DNA from: Tepidimonas aquatica
GTDB lineage: Bacteria > Pseudomonadota > Gammaproteobacteria > Burkholderiales > Burkholderiaceae_C
Direction of reading: 5' to 3'
Length of the DNA: 55,415 nucleotides
NCBI RefSeq assembly: GCF_007556585.1
Contig: NZ_VJNA01000018.1
Span: forward strand, 1 to 55,415
Shown piece after piece: positions 40,236-48,763 of the stretch. Each line of letters opens with the position of its first letter. Within the stretch, counting starts at the first letter, position 1. Position numbers and translations under genes: made by a program. The notes beneath the pieces are model-generated. The model had not been told where the DNA came from. It did no database searches and was given only the letters and a program-made list of their open reading frames with translations.

Positions 40236-40262
40236 GCCCCGCCGCGGCGGGGCTTGTTGTTG
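40236..40262 (+). terminator. Intrinsic terminator after sucCD
   Basis: GCCCCGC-CGCG-GCGGGGC forms a strong stem-loop followed by TTGTTGTTG. It lies 37 nt after the sucD stop and before the PP2C promoter. Confidence 0.75.
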
Positions 40263-40286
40263 CGGCCGGCTGGCCGGCGCCCACGC

Positions 40287-40292
40287 TACACT
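40287..40292 (+). promoter_or_regulatory. Possible -10 element of the PP2C phosphatase gene
   Basis: TACACT lies 10 nt before the ATG at 40303, just after the sucD terminator. No clear -35. The predicted leader is only a few nucleotides. Confidence 0.35.
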
Positions 40293-40302
40293 GCGGGCCA
40301 CG

Positions 40303-41100
40303 ATGCCGACGCCCGCCGCCTTCCTGACGTTCCAGTACGCCTGCGCCTCGGACCCGGGGCGGGTGCGCGACAACAACGAAGACGCCGTGCTGATCGAACC
40401 CGCGCTGGGTTTGGTCGTGGTGGCCGATGGCGTGGGGGGCTACAACGCCGGCGAAGTGGCCAGCCGCCTGTGCTGCGACGGCGTGCGCACTGCGCTCATG
40501 CATGCGCCCACCGATGCCCCGGCGGCGCAGCGGTTGCAAGACGCCCTTGGCTCAGCCAACCACACGGTGTGGGCGCACGCCCAACAACACCCCGCCCAGC
40601 GCGGCATGGCCACGACCGTCGTGGCGGTGCTGCTCAGCCCGAACGCCCACGCGGTGGTGGCGCACGTTGGGGACTCGCGCCTGTACCGGCTGCGCCAGGG
40701 GCAGCTGGTGCAGCTGACGCGCGACCATTCGCTGGTGCAGCAGCACATCGACGCCGGCCTGTTGCCACCGGAGCTGGCGCGCGCCGCCGGCTACCGCAAC
40801 CTGGTCACGCGCGCGGTCGGGGTGGGGCCGATGCTGTGGGCCGACGTGGCCGAGTTCGATCTGGCCGCTGGCGACACCCTGCTGCTGTGCACCGATGGCC
40901 TGACCGACGCGCTGGACGACCCTGCCATCGCCGCCGTGTTGCGCGCCCACGGCCCGTTGGACGAGGCCGCGCAGCGCCTTGTGCAAGCGGCCAACGAGGC
41001 TGGGGGGCGCGACAACATCTCGGTGGCGCTGGTGCGCTGCAGCCCGGCCGGACCAACACCGCCACAGGCCACGCCCCCGACGCGCCGCTGCGGAGCCTAA
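40303..41100 (+). CDS. PP2C-family protein serine/threonine phosphatase
   Basis: A 265-residue metal-dependent phosphatase. Motifs in order are RVRDNNEDAVLI, VVVADGVGGYNAGEVAS, AHVGDSRLYRLRQG, LCTDGLTDALDD and GGRDNISVALVR, which supply the metal-binding aspartates of the PPM/Stp1 fold. Such enzymes reverse Hanks-type kinase phosphorylation or act in type VI secretion signalling; neither a kinase nor T6SS genes are present here, so its partner lies elsewhere. The last 20 residues are Pro/Thr-rich. Confidence 0.92.
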   Translation: MPTPAAFLTFQYACASDPGRVRDNNEDAVLIEPALGLVVVADGVGGYNAGEVASRLCCDGVRTALMHAPTDAPAAQRLQDALGSANHTVWAHAQQHPAQRGMATTVVAVLLSPNAHAVVAHVGDSRLYRLRQGQLVQLTRDHSLVQQHIDAGLLPPELARAAGYRNLVTRAVGVGPMLWADVAEFDLAAGDTLLLCTDGLTDALDDPAIAAVLRAHGPLDEAAQRLVQAANEAGGRDNISVALVRCSPAGPTPPQATPPTRRCGA

Positions 41101-41109
41101 GCGGCGGGG

Positions 41110-41952
41110 TCAGGCCGGCGCCAGCCACAGCGCCGCGCGCGTGCGCTCGGCCTCGGCGCGCGCGACGGTGGCGAAGTCCTCGCCCCCGCTGGCGTACAAA
41201 ATGGCACGCGACGAGTTGACGACCACCGGCCCGGTGGTGCGGCCTTCGGCATCCCCACGCCAACCGGCGCGCACCGTGGTGGCGGCATCCCCCCCCTGGG
41301 CGCCGACGCCGGGGATCAGCAGCGGCACGGTGGGCGCCAGCGCCCGTACACGCTCAATCTCGGACGGGTACGTCGCGCCCACCACCAGGCCCATCTGACC
41401 ATTGCGGTTCCACGGCCCCTGGGCCAGCGTGGCAATGTGTTCGTACAGCCGCGGCTGGCCCGGCACGTCGGCCAGCCGCTGCGCCTGCAGGTCGTCGCCG
41501 CCGGGGTTGCTGGTGCGGCACAGCAAAAACACCCCCTTGCCCGGGTAGCGCAGGTACGGCTCGATGGAATCGAAGCCCATCAACGGCGACAGCGTCACCG
41601 CGTCGGCGCCGTAGCGCTCGAACGCCTCGCGCGCGTACTGCTCGGCTGTGCTGCCGATGTCACCACGCTTGGCGTCGAGGATGATCGGCACCTCGGGCGC
41701 TGTGACGCGGATGTGCGCCATCAGCCGCTCGAGCTGATCCTCGGCGCCGCAGGCCGCAAAGTAGGCGATCTGCGGCTTGTAGGCACACACCAGGTCGGCG
41801 GTGGCGTCCACAATGGCGGCACAAAAATCGTACAGATGCGCCGCGTCGCCGCGCCAGCGGCCCGGCAGCCGACCCGGGTCCGGATCGAGCCCCACGCACA
41901 GGCGCGAGCGGTGGCGCGCCTCGGCGCGCAGCAGCATGTCAACAAAGCTCAT
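41110..41952 (-). CDS. pyrF: Orotidine 5'-phosphate decarboxylase, type 2
   Basis: A 280-residue TIM-barrel enzyme that forms UMP. LCVGLDPDPGRLPGRW, YKPQIAYFAACG and IILDAKRGDIGSTAEQYARE hold the catalytic Lys and Asp residues. VNSSRAILYASGG near the C-terminus is typical of the longer type 2 PyrF found in betaproteobacteria and actinobacteria. ATG 41952 begins the conserved SFVDMLLRAEARH. It is divergent from the MFS exporter across only 32 nt, and TACAAT lies 6 nt before the ATG, predicting a leaderless transcript. Confidence 0.95.
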   Translation of the reverse strand: MSFVDMLLRAEARHRSRLCVGLDPDPGRLPGRWRGDAAHLYDFCAAIVDATADLVCAYKPQIAYFAACGAEDQLERLMAHIRVTAPEVPIILDAKRGDIGSTAEQYAREAFERYGADAVTLSPLMGFDSIEPYLRYPGKGVFLLCRTSNPGGDDLQAQRLADVPGQPRLYEHIATLAQGPWNRNGQMGLVVGATYPSEIERVRALAPTVPLLIPGVGAQGGDAATTVRAGWRGDAEGRTTGPVVVNSSRAILYASGGEDFATVARAEAERTRAALWLAPA

Positions 41953-41953
41953 G

Positions 41954-41983
41954 CCGGCATTGTAGAAGCCGCTACGATGCCGG
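41954..41983. promoter_or_regulatory. Symmetrical divergent promoter between pyrF and the MFS gene
   Basis: CCGGCATTGTAG and CTACGATGCCGG form a 12+12 inverted repeat with one mismatch around a 6-nt centre, filling almost the whole 32-nt gap. On the minus strand TACAAT (41959-41964) and on the plus strand TACGAT (41973-41978) each lie exactly 6 nt before their start codons. Both genes could therefore be transcribed as leaderless mRNAs from a mirrored promoter. Confidence 0.6.
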
Positions 41984-41984
41984 T

Positions 41985-43469
41985 GTGAGCCTGACCAGCG
42001 CCCCACCCCCGACCCACCACCCGCCCGGCAGCCTGCAGGCGCTGCGTGCGCGCTACGGGCCGCGCTACCGCTGGCGGTTGCTGCTGTCGGTGATGATCGG
42101 TGCGATGGCGGCGTTGGTGTCCTCCACCGTGGTCAACGTCGCCATTCCCGACCTGAGCCACCACTTTCACCTCGGGCAGGATCAGGCGCAATGGGTCACC
42201 TCGGGGTTCATGGCAGCATCGGTGGTGGCGATGTTGACCACGCCGTGGATGCTGGCGCGGTTTGGTTTTCGGCGCACCTACGTGCTGTGCATGGCGGTGC
42301 TGGTGGCCGGTGGGGTCGTGGGGGGACTGGCCGACCACTACGCGCTGGTGCTGGCCGCGCGGCTGGCCGAAGGGGTGGCTGCCGGCATCGTGCAGCCGAT
42401 CCCGGCCGTCATCATCCTGCGCGCGTTCGAGCCCCACGAGCAGGGACGCGCCAGCGGGCTGTTCGGCATGGGCGTGGTGCTGGCCCCGGCGCTGGGCCCC
42501 AGCGTCGGCGGCGTGCTGGTGCAGGCGCTGGGCTGGCGCTCGATTTTTTTCCTCGTGGTGCCGTTTGGCCTGCTGTCGTGGTGGCTGGCGCGGCGCTACG
42601 TGCCGGTGACTGCGCCCGGCGGCGTGCCGGCGCAACCGGGGCTGCCGCTGGACGTGGTCGGGCTGGCGTTGGCCTCGGCGGCCACCCTGGCCATGCTGCT
42701 GGGCTTGGCCGGGCTGCACGGCGGGCCACCGGCGCAGGCGGCAACGTTGTTGGTGGCCGCCGCCGCATGGCTGGCCGCGTTCGTGGCTTGGCAACGCCGC
42801 CGCGCCCGCCTCGGTTCGCCGCAACCGCTGATGCACCTGGGCGTGTTCACGCACCGCGCGTTTGCCGCCGGCAGCGTGGTGTCGCTGATCTACGGCACGG
42901 CCCTGTTTGGATCCACCTACCTGTTTCCGGTGTACCTGCAGCTCGGCCTTGGCCTGCCTGCGGCCTACGTGGGCACGTTGCTGCTCCCGGCGGGGTTGGT
43001 GCTGGCGCTGACCATCGCCGTCGTGGGCCGCTTGGCCGACCGCCAGCCAGCCCACCGCTTGGTCACTGTGGGCTTGGCGCTGCTGACGGCCTCATTCGCC
43101 GCCTTTGGGCTGGTCGGTCAGGGCACGCCGCTGCTGGTGCTGGCGCTGCTGGCGGTGCTGGGGCGCGTCGGCCTGGGGTTTGTGCTGCCGTCGCTGAACC
43201 TGGGGGCGATGCGCGGCCTGCCGGCACCGGCGTTGGCGCAGGGTTCCAGCGCCATCAACGTACTGCGGATGCTGGGCGGCGCCACCGGGGTGAGTGTGTG
43301 CGGGGTGTTCCTGGAATGGCGCCTCAGCGCCCACGGCGCCACGCTGGACGCCGGCAGCGCGGCGCTGGCCGATGCCCGGCTGGCCGCGTTTGCCGAGACG
43401 TTCGGGCTGCTGACGGCCGTGTGCGCGCTGGCGTTGCTGAGCGCGCGCGCCCTGGCCCCGCGGCGATGA
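41985..43469 (+). CDS. MFS drug exporter, DHA2/EmrB-type
   Basis: A 494-residue protein with about 14 membrane helices. Motif A-like GFRRTYVLCM and motif C-like GMGVVLAPALGPSVGGVLV after helix 5, together with SSTVVNVAIPDLSHHF early on, place it in the 14-helix DHA2 (EmrB/QacA) drug:H+ antiporters. The start is GTG 41985; no upstream ATG fits. No EmrA-type adaptor is beside it. Substrate unknown. Confidence 0.9.
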   Translation: MSLTSAPPPTHHPPGSLQALRARYGPRYRWRLLLSVMIGAMAALVSSTVVNVAIPDLSHHFHLGQDQAQWVTSGFMAASVVAMLTTPWMLARFGFRRTYVLCMAVLVAGGVVGGLADHYALVLAARLAEGVAAGIVQPIPAVIILRAFEPHEQGRASGLFGMGVVLAPALGPSVGGVLVQALGWRSIFFLVVPFGLLSWWLARRYVPVTAPGGVPAQPGLPLDVVGLALASAATLAMLLGLAGLHGGPPAQAATLLVAAAAWLAAFVAWQRRRARLGSPQPLMHLGVFTHRAFAAGSVVSLIYGTALFGSTYLFPVYLQLGLGLPAAYVGTLLLPAGLVLALTIAVVGRLADRQPAHRLVTVGLALLTASFAAFGLVGQGTPLLVLALLAVLGRVGLGFVLPSLNLGAMRGLPAPALAQGSSAINVLRMLGGATGVSVCGVFLEWRLSAHGATLDAGSAALADARLAAFAETFGLLTAVCALALLSARALAPRR

Positions 43470-43490
43470 CGCCCGACGCCCCACACCGGC

Positions 43491-43523
43491 TTGACACGAC
43501 CGTGCGCAGTTTTGCGCTACAGT
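43491..43523 (+). promoter_or_regulatory. Likely promoter of the ABC importer operon
   Basis: TTGACA (43491-43496) and TACAGT (43518-43523) are separated by 21 nt, longer than ideal. GAGGAG at 43550-43555 is a strong ribosome site 9 nt before the ATG at 43565. The wide spacing hints at activator help. Confidence 0.4.
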
Positions 43524-43564
43524 GTTTGGGTGCCCAAGGCCACCTTCTCGAGGAGACGACCACC

Positions 43565-44596
43565 ATGCAACGACGCCAACTGCTGACCACCGCCGCTGCC
43601 CTGACCACGGTGGGCATCAGCCCCTGGGTGCGCGCCCAGGCGCTGGAAAAACCCAAGGTCACGATCGCCGTCGGCGGCAAAAACCTCTTTTACTACCTGC
43701 CGCTGACGATTGCCGAGCAGCTCGGCTACTTCAAGGCCGAGGGGCTGGACGTCACCATTGTCGATTTCGCCGGCGGGTCGCGCGCGTTGCAAGCCGTGGT
43801 GGGTGGCAGCGCCGACGTGGTCTCGGGCGCCTTCGGGCACACCGTCAACATGCAGGCCAAGGGGCAGCCGATGCGTGCCTTCGTGCTGCAGGGGCAGGCG
43901 CCGCAGATCGTGCTGGGCGTCAACCCCAAGACGCTGCCGGGCTTCAAGACGGTGGCCGACCTCAGGGGCAAAAAGGTCGGCGTCACCGCGCCGGGCAGCT
44001 CCACGCACATCATGCTGAACTTCGTGCTGGCCAAAGCCGGGCTCAAGCCCAGCGACGTCAGCGTCATCGGCGTCGGTGCCAGCAACGGCGCAGTGGCGGC
44101 CATGCGTGCTGGGCAAATCGACGCGATCAGCAACCTGGACCCCGTCATCACACTGCTGCGGCGCTCGGGCGACTTGCAGGTGGTGGTGGACACGCGCAAG
44201 CCCGCCGAGGCTGAACAAGTCTTTGGCGGCCCGATGCCGGCGGGCTGCCTGTACGCCCCGGCGGCCTTCGTCGACAAGCACCCCGCCACCGTGCAGGCCC
44301 TGACCAACGCCATGGTGCGCGCCAACAAGTGGATCCAGCAAGCCGGCCCGGGCGACATCATCAAGGTCGTGCCTGAGAGCTACCTGCTGGGTGACCGGGC
44401 GGTGTACATCGACGGCTTTCTGGCGTCCAAGCCCGCGCTGTCGCCGGACGGGGCGTTCCCGGCCAAGGGGGCGGAAACCGCCTTCCGCGCACTGGGCAGC
44501 GTGGACGACAAGCTGGCCGCGGCCAAGCTGGACCTGAACGCCGTCTACACCAACGCCTTCGTGCAAAAGGCCAACGCCAAGTATCCGAAAGGCTGA
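43565..44596 (+). CDS. ABC-transporter substrate-binding protein, SsuA/TauA/NMT1-like
   Basis: A 343-residue periplasmic binding protein. A signal peptide with an RR pair (MQRRQLLTTAAALTTVGISP) and likely cleavage after VRA may use Tat or Sec. YYLPLTIAEQLGYFKAEGLD is the NMT1/SsuA hallmark, followed by GSADVVSGAFGHT and LRGKKVGVTAPGSSTHIMLN. Related proteins bind sulfonates, nitrate, thiamine precursors or aromatics. Substrate cannot be assigned because no catabolic gene lies beside it. First gene of a three-gene importer. Confidence 0.9.
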   Translation: MQRRQLLTTAAALTTVGISPWVRAQALEKPKVTIAVGGKNLFYYLPLTIAEQLGYFKAEGLDVTIVDFAGGSRALQAVVGGSADVVSGAFGHTVNMQAKGQPMRAFVLQGQAPQIVLGVNPKTLPGFKTVADLRGKKVGVTAPGSSTHIMLNFVLAKAGLKPSDVSVIGVGASNGAVAAMRAGQIDAISNLDPVITLLRRSGDLQVVVDTRKPAEAEQVFGGPMPAGCLYAPAAFVDKHPATVQALTNAMVRANKWIQQAGPGDIIKVVPESYLLGDRAVYIDGFLASKPALSPDGAFPAKGAETAFRALGSVDDKLAAAKLDLNAVYTNAFVQKANAKYPKG

Positions 44597-44597
44597 C

Positions 44598-45413
44598 GTG
44601 ACGACCCCGGCGATCGAGCTGCAGGACATCGCCTGCACCTTCATCAGCAAGGACGCCCCGGGCCAGCGCTACACGGCGGTCGAGCACGTCTCGCTGACGG
44701 TGGGGGCTGGGGAATTCGTCAGCGTCGTCGGCCCCACCGGCTGCGGCAAGAGCACGCTGCTCAACGTCGCCGCGGGGCTGCTGGCCCCCAGCCGGGGCAC
44801 GGTGCGCATTTTTGGCCAGCCGCTGACGGGCCTGAATGCGCGCGCGGGCTACATGTTCCAGGCCGAGAGCCTGATGCCGTGGCGCACGGCGCTGGGCAAT
44901 GTGATGGCGGGGCTGGAGTTTCGCGGCATGCCGCCGGCCGAGGCACGCGCACAGGCCGAGGAGTGGCTGCGCCGCGTGGGTCTGGGGGCCTTTGGCGACC
45001 GCTATCCGCACCAGATGAGCGGCGGCATGCGCAAGCGTGCCAGCCTCGCGCAGGTGCTGGTGCTCGACCCCGACATCATCCTGATGGACGAGCCGTTCTC
45101 GGCGCTGGACATCCAGACCCGGCAGCTGATGGAAAACGAGGTGCTGGCGCTGTGGCAGGCCAAACGCAAGGCGGTGCTGTTCATCACGCACGACCTGGAC
45201 GAGGCCATCGCGATGAGCGACCGGGTGGTGGTGATGAGCGCCGGGCCGGCCTCGCGCCCGATCGGCGAATTCGCCATCGACATCCCGCGCCCGCGCGACG
45301 TGGCCGAGGTGAAGATGACCCCGCGCTTCCTGAAGCTGCACGCCGCCATCTGGGGCGTGCTGCGCGAGGAGGTGCTCAAGGGCTACCAACAGCAACTGCG
45401 CCGCGCCGCCTGA
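44598..45413 (+). CDS. ABC-transporter ATP-binding protein, SsuB/TauB-like
   Basis: A 271-residue ATPase. Walker [16 protein letters not shown]-loop MFQAESLMPWRTALGNV, signature MSGGMRKRASLAQVL, Walker B DIILMDEPFSALD and FITHDLDEAIAMSDRV are all present. The Q-loop with LMPWRT is typical of the nitrate/sulfonate/taurine family. The start is GTG at 44598, one base after the upstream stop codon. It powers the permease that follows. Confidence 0.93.
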   Translation: MTTPAIELQDIACTFISKDAPGQRYTAVEHVSLTVGAGEFVSVVGPTGCGKSTLLNVAAGLLAPSRGTVRIFGQPLTGLNARAGYMFQAESLMPWRTALGNVMAGLEFRGMPPAEARAQAEEWLRRVGLGAFGDRYPHQMSGGMRKRASLAQVLVLDPDIILMDEPFSALDIQTRQLMENEVLALWQAKRKAVLFITHDLDEAIAMSDRVVVMSAGPASRPIGEFAIDIPRPRDVAEVKMTPRFLKLHAAIWGVLREEVLKGYQQQLRRAA

Positions 45414-45437
45414 GCGTACCCAACCCCGACCCCCGCT

Positions 45438-46265
45438 ATGTGGCAATTGATCAAACCCCGACCGGGCAACCTGCGGCTGTGGCAACTGGGCTTGCTGGTC
45501 GCGCTGTTCCTGCTGTGGCACGTGCTGACGCAGCCGGGCCTGATCCCGCCCTTTCTGTTCGACAACGACCGGCAGGCCGCCTTCTTTTTTGGCGAGCCGC
45601 TGAAGGTGCTGGAGCGCATCTGGGCCTGGTTCGTGACCGATGCCGATATTTACCGCCACCTGGGCGTGACGCTGGCCGAGACGCTGCTGGCCTTTGGCAT
45701 CGGCTCGGTGACGGGGCTGGCCGCCGGGCTGTGGCTGGCGCTGTCGCCCATGGCCTCGGCCATCCTGGAGCCCTACATCAAGGCGCTCAACTCCATGCCG
45801 CGCATCATCCTGGCGCCGATTTTTGCCGTGTGGTTTGGCCTGGGCATCGGCTCCAAGGTCGCCTTGGGCGTGACCCTGGTGTTCTTCATCGTGTTCTTCA
45901 ACGTCTACCAAGGCGTGCGGGAGGTCAGCCCGGTCATCCTGGCCAATGCGCGCATGCTGGGTGCTGCGCCCAAGCAGTTGCTGCGCCACGTCTATCTGCC
46001 CAGCGCCACGAGCTGGGTGTTCAGCTCGCTGCACACCAGCGTGGGCTTGGCCTTCGTCGGCGCGGTGGTGGGCGAATATTTGGGCTCCAGCCAGGGCGTG
46101 GGCTACCTGATCCTGCAGGCCGAGGGCACCTTCGACATCAACACCGTCATGGCCGGCATCCTGGTGCTGACGGCCTTTGCGCTGGTGCTGGACGGACTGG
46201 TCGGCCGCATCGAGCGCAGATTGCTCACCTGGCAGCCCAAGGCGGGCGAGACCGAAAAGCTGTAA
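45438..46265 (+). CDS. ABC-transporter permease, SsuC/TauC-like
   Basis: A 275-residue permease with six predicted membrane helices. The cytoplasmic EAA loop is seen as [20 protein letters not shown] followed by [39 protein letters not shown] is a conserved C-terminal stretch of BPD_transp_1 proteins of this class. It starts 24 nt after the ATPase gene and forms the membrane pore of the importer. Confidence 0.92.
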   Translation: MWQLIKPRPGNLRLWQLGLLVALFLLWHVLTQPGLIPPFLFDNDRQAAFFFGEPLKVLERIWAWFVTDADIYRHLGVTLAETLLAFGIGSVTGLAAGLWLALSPMASAILEPYIKALNSMPRIILAPIFAVWFGLGIGSKVALGVTLVFFIVFFNVYQGVREVSPVILANARMLGAAPKQLLRHVYLPSATSWVFSSLHTSVGLAFVGAVVGEYLGSSQGVGYLILQAEGTFDINTVMAGILVLTAFALVLDGLVGRIERRLLTWQPKAGETEKL

Positions 46266-46284
46266 CGCTTGGGAACGGGAAGCG

Positions 46285-46617
46285 ATGAACCCGTGGCTGC
46301 TGCTGGCGCTGGCCATCGTCGCGGAGGTGGTGGGCACGAGCGCGCTCAAAGCCAGCGACGGCTTCACGCGGCTGCTGCCGTCGGTCGTGGTCGTCGTGGG
46401 CTATGTCGTATCGTTCTACTGCCTATCGCTGGTGCTGCGCCACATTCCAGTGGGCATCACCTACGCGGTGTGGTCGGGGCTGGGCATCGTGCTGATCACG
46501 CTGACGGCCTTCGTCCTGTACGGCCAGCGCATCGATTTGGCGGGTTGGATCGGCATGGGGCTGATCATCGCCGGCGTGCTCGTACTCAACCTGTTCTCGC
46601 GCGCCTCGGCGCATTGA
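46285..46617 (+). CDS. Small multidrug resistance (SMR) exporter, EmrE-like
   Basis: A 110-residue protein with four membrane helices. [20 protein letters not shown] has the essential Glu14, and [22 protein letters not shown] matches the SMR helix 3-loop signature. It probably exports quaternary or guanidinium-type cations in exchange for protons; Gdx-type guanidinium exporters look similar, and no guanidine riboswitch is visible upstream. It lies 19 nt after the permease and may be co-transcribed. Confidence 0.92.
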   Translation: MNPWLLLALAIVAEVVGTSALKASDGFTRLLPSVVVVVGYVVSFYCLSLVLRHIPVGITYAVWSGLGIVLITLTAFVLYGQRIDLAGWIGMGLIIAGVLVLNLFSRASAH

Positions 46618-46627
46618 GCACGGGGCC

Positions 46628-47404
46628 ATGTGTCAGCTGCTCGGCCTCAACTGCGCGACACCGACGGATGCGGTGTTCAGCTTCACGGGATTTCGTCGGC
46701 GCGGCGGTGCCACCGACACCCATGCCGACGGCTGGGGGGTGGCCTTTTTCGAAGGCCGGGGGGTACGGCTGTTCATCGACCCGGATGCGGCAGCCCGCTC
46801 GCCGATGGCGGACTTTCTGCAGCGCTACCCGATCCGCAGCCGCAACGTGATCGCCCATGTGCGCAAGGCAACCACCGGCGCGGTGGCGCTGGAAAACACC
46901 CACCCTTTCATGCGCGAGCTGTGGGGACGCTACTGGGTGTTTGCGCACAACGGCGACCTGCACGGCCACCAGCCCAAGCTGCACCGCCACTTCCGCCCGG
47001 TGGGCGACACCGACAGTGAGCGCGCCTTTTGCTGGCTGCTGCAGGAGCTGGACAAATCGCACGCCAGTCTGCCGCCGGTGCCGGAGCTGACCGCGACGCT
47101 GCGCGAGCTGATCCCGCACATCAGCCGCCACGGCACGTTCAACTTTCTGCTGTCGTGCGGCGATGCCATGTGGGCCCACTGCAGCACGCATTTGCACTAC
47201 CGGGTGCGGGATTACCCGTTTTCTCGCGCCACACTGGCCGACGAAGACTGGACGATCGACTTTTCCACCGTCACCCAACCGGGCGACCGCGTGGCGGTGA
47301 TCGTCACCACCCCGCTGACGAGGGACGAGGTCTGGATTCCGTTCGCCCCAGGGGAACTGCGCGTGTTCGTCGATGGCGCCCCGATGACCGACACGGGCAC
47401 CTGA
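46628..47404 (+). CDS. Class II glutamine amidotransferase, YafJ-like
   Basis: A 258-residue N-terminal-nucleophile hydrolase. MCQLLGLNCATPTD places Cys2 as nucleophile after Met removal. RGGATDTHADGWGVAFFEGR and NVIAHVRKATTGAVALENTHPF with FAHNGDL are the Gln-binding blocks of the YafJ/DUF4336-like GATase_4 group. There is no synthase domain, so the ammonia acceptor is unknown. It lies 10 nt after the SMR gene. Confidence 0.9.
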   Translation: MCQLLGLNCATPTDAVFSFTGFRRRGGATDTHADGWGVAFFEGRGVRLFIDPDAAARSPMADFLQRYPIRSRNVIAHVRKATTGAVALENTHPFMRELWGRYWVFAHNGDLHGHQPKLHRHFRPVGDTDSERAFCWLLQELDKSHASLPPVPELTATLRELIPHISRHGTFNFLLSCGDAMWAHCSTHLHYRVRDYPFSRATLADEDWTIDFSTVTQPGDRVAVIVTTPLTRDEVWIPFAPGELRVFVDGAPMTDTGT

Positions 47405-47406
47405 AC

Positions 47407-47420
47407 GCGGCTCAGGCCGC
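47407..47420. terminator. Hairpin between convergent amidotransferase and vanZ genes
   Basis: GCGGC-TCAG-GCCGC covers the vanZ stop codon and sits 3 nt after the amidotransferase stop. It may be a bidirectional terminator, but no T-tract follows. Confidence 0.35.
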
Positions 47421-47771
47421 GCCCGGCCGCTGGCGCAGCCAGGCGATACACAACCCCCAGCCCATGCCCACCCCCACCGCGTCGGCCAGCCAGTCGAGCG
47501 GGTCGCCCTGGCGCCAGCCGCTGGCCTGCTGGGCCAGCTCGACGGCGGCCCCGTGCGCCAGCAGCGCCGCGGCCACGACTGCCCACGGCGCGCGCGGCCA
47601 GCCGGCCCACGCCAGCAGCGCGAGACCCGCGTAGGCCAGCGCGTGCTGCGCCTTGTCCCAGACGTCGACGGCGACCTGCGGCAGGTGGCGCGGCGGCAGC
47701 AGCGACAGCACCGTCACCGCCAGCAGCGCCGCCGCGAACGCCAGCCGCGCCAGCCCCCAGCGCGCGCTCAC
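47412..47771 (-). CDS. VanZ-family membrane protein
   Basis: A 119-residue protein with four membrane helices. VDVWDKAQHALAYAGLALLA has the DKxxHxxAYxxL signature of VanZ-like proteins, and DPLDWLADAVGVGMGWGL the second conserved block. VanZ of enterococci affects teicoplanin tolerance; the role in Gram-negative bacteria is unclear. Its ATG overlaps the gshB stop by 4 nt, so it is co-translated with glutathione synthesis genes. Confidence 0.85.
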   Translation of the reverse strand: MSARWGLARLAFAAALLAVTVLSLLPPRHLPQVAVDVWDKAQHALAYAGLALLAWAGWPRAPWAVVAAALLAHGAAVELAQQASGWRQGDPLDWLADAVGVGMGWGLCIAWLRQRPGAA

Positions 47772-48763
47772 GCCCCGCCCTCCGCCGCCGCGGCGACGAC
47801 CGCCGCCTGCAGCGCGTCGACGAAGCGCGCCGCCACGTCAAAGCCGGTCTGCTGCGTGATTTCCTGAAAGCACGTCGGGCTGGTGACGTTGACCTCCGTC
47901 AGGTGCTCGCCGATGATGTCCAGCCCCACCAGCAGCAGCCCGCGCGCGGCCAGCCGCGGCCCCAGCGCGCGGGCAATCGCCCACTCCGCTTCGGTCAGCG
48001 GCTGCGCCACCCCCTTGCCTCCGGCGGCCAGGTTGCCGCGCACCTCGCCGCCTTGGGGAATGCGCGCCAGCGCGTACGGCACCGCTTCGCCGCCGATGAT
48101 CAGCACGCGCTTGTCGCCCTGCGCGATGGCGGGCTCGAAGCGCTGCACCATGATCGTGGTGTGGCCGTGCTGGGTCAGCGTCTCGACGATCGCGCCGAGG
48201 TTGAGGCCATCAGGTCCGACGCGGAAAATGCCGCGCCCGCCCATGCCATCCAGCGGTTTGAGGATGATGTCGCGGTGTTCGACGTGGAAGGCCCGGATCG
48301 CCTCGGTCGAGCGCGTCACCAGCGTCGGCGGCGCGAACGCGGCAAACTCCATCAGCGCCAGCTTTTCCGGGTGGTCACGCAGCGCCGCCGGGGCGTTGAA
48401 CACGCGCGCGCCGTCGCGCTCGGCCTGCTGCAGCAGGTGCGTCGCGTAGAAATATTCGGCGTCAAACGGGGGGTCCTTGCGCATCAGCACCGCATCGAAG
48501 CCGTGCAGCGGCTCGCGCGCCTGCGCGCGCACGTGGAACCAATCGTGCGCGTCGTCGCGCAGCTCGATGTCGCGTACCCACGCCGTCACCGGGCCGCCGC
48601 TGCTCCACTGCAGGTGCTGCGGCTCGCACGCGGCCAGCCGGGCCCCGCGGCGCGCCAGTTCGCGCATCATGGCGTAGGTGCTGTCCTTGTAGGTGACGAA
48701 GGTGTGCAGCGGGTCGGCCACCACCAGCACGCGCCGACCGTGCCAGAACGCTGGCTCAGGCAT
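47768..48763 (-). CDS. gshB: Glutathione synthetase
   Basis: A 331-residue ATP-grasp enzyme that joins gamma-glutamylcysteine and glycine. VVADPLHTFVTYKDSTYAMM and VLMRKDPPFDAEYFYATHLL are GshB N-terminal hallmarks; DIILKPLDGMGGRGIFRV is the ATP-binding loop, and GLDIIGEHLTEVNVTSPTCF the metal-binding end. ATG 48763 overlaps the gshA end by 8 nt. Confidence 0.96.
   Translation of the reverse strand: MPEPAFWHGRRVLVVADPLHTFVTYKDSTYAMMRELARRGARLAACEPQHLQWSSGGPVTAWVRDIELRDDAHDWFHVRAQAREPLHGFDAVLMRKDPPFDAEYFYATHLLQQAERDGARVFNAPAALRDHPEKLALMEFAAFAPPTLVTRSTEAIRAFHVEHRDIILKPLDGMGGRGIFRVGPDGLNLGAIVETLTQHGHTTIMVQRFEPAIAQGDKRVLIIGGEAVPYALARIPQGGEVRGNLAAGGKGVAQPLTEAEWAIARALGPRLAARGLLLVGLDIIGEHLTEVNVTSPTCFQEITQQTGFDVAARFVDALQAAVVAAAAEGGA

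Noticed and set aside
40303-41100. PP2C phosphatase as part of a type VI secretion or kinase signalling cluster
   Set aside because: No Hanks kinase, FHA protein or T6SS gene is found on either side.
46261-46284. Guanidine riboswitch before the SMR gene
   Set aside because: Only 19 nt separate the permease stop from the SMR start; no room for a ykkC-type fold.
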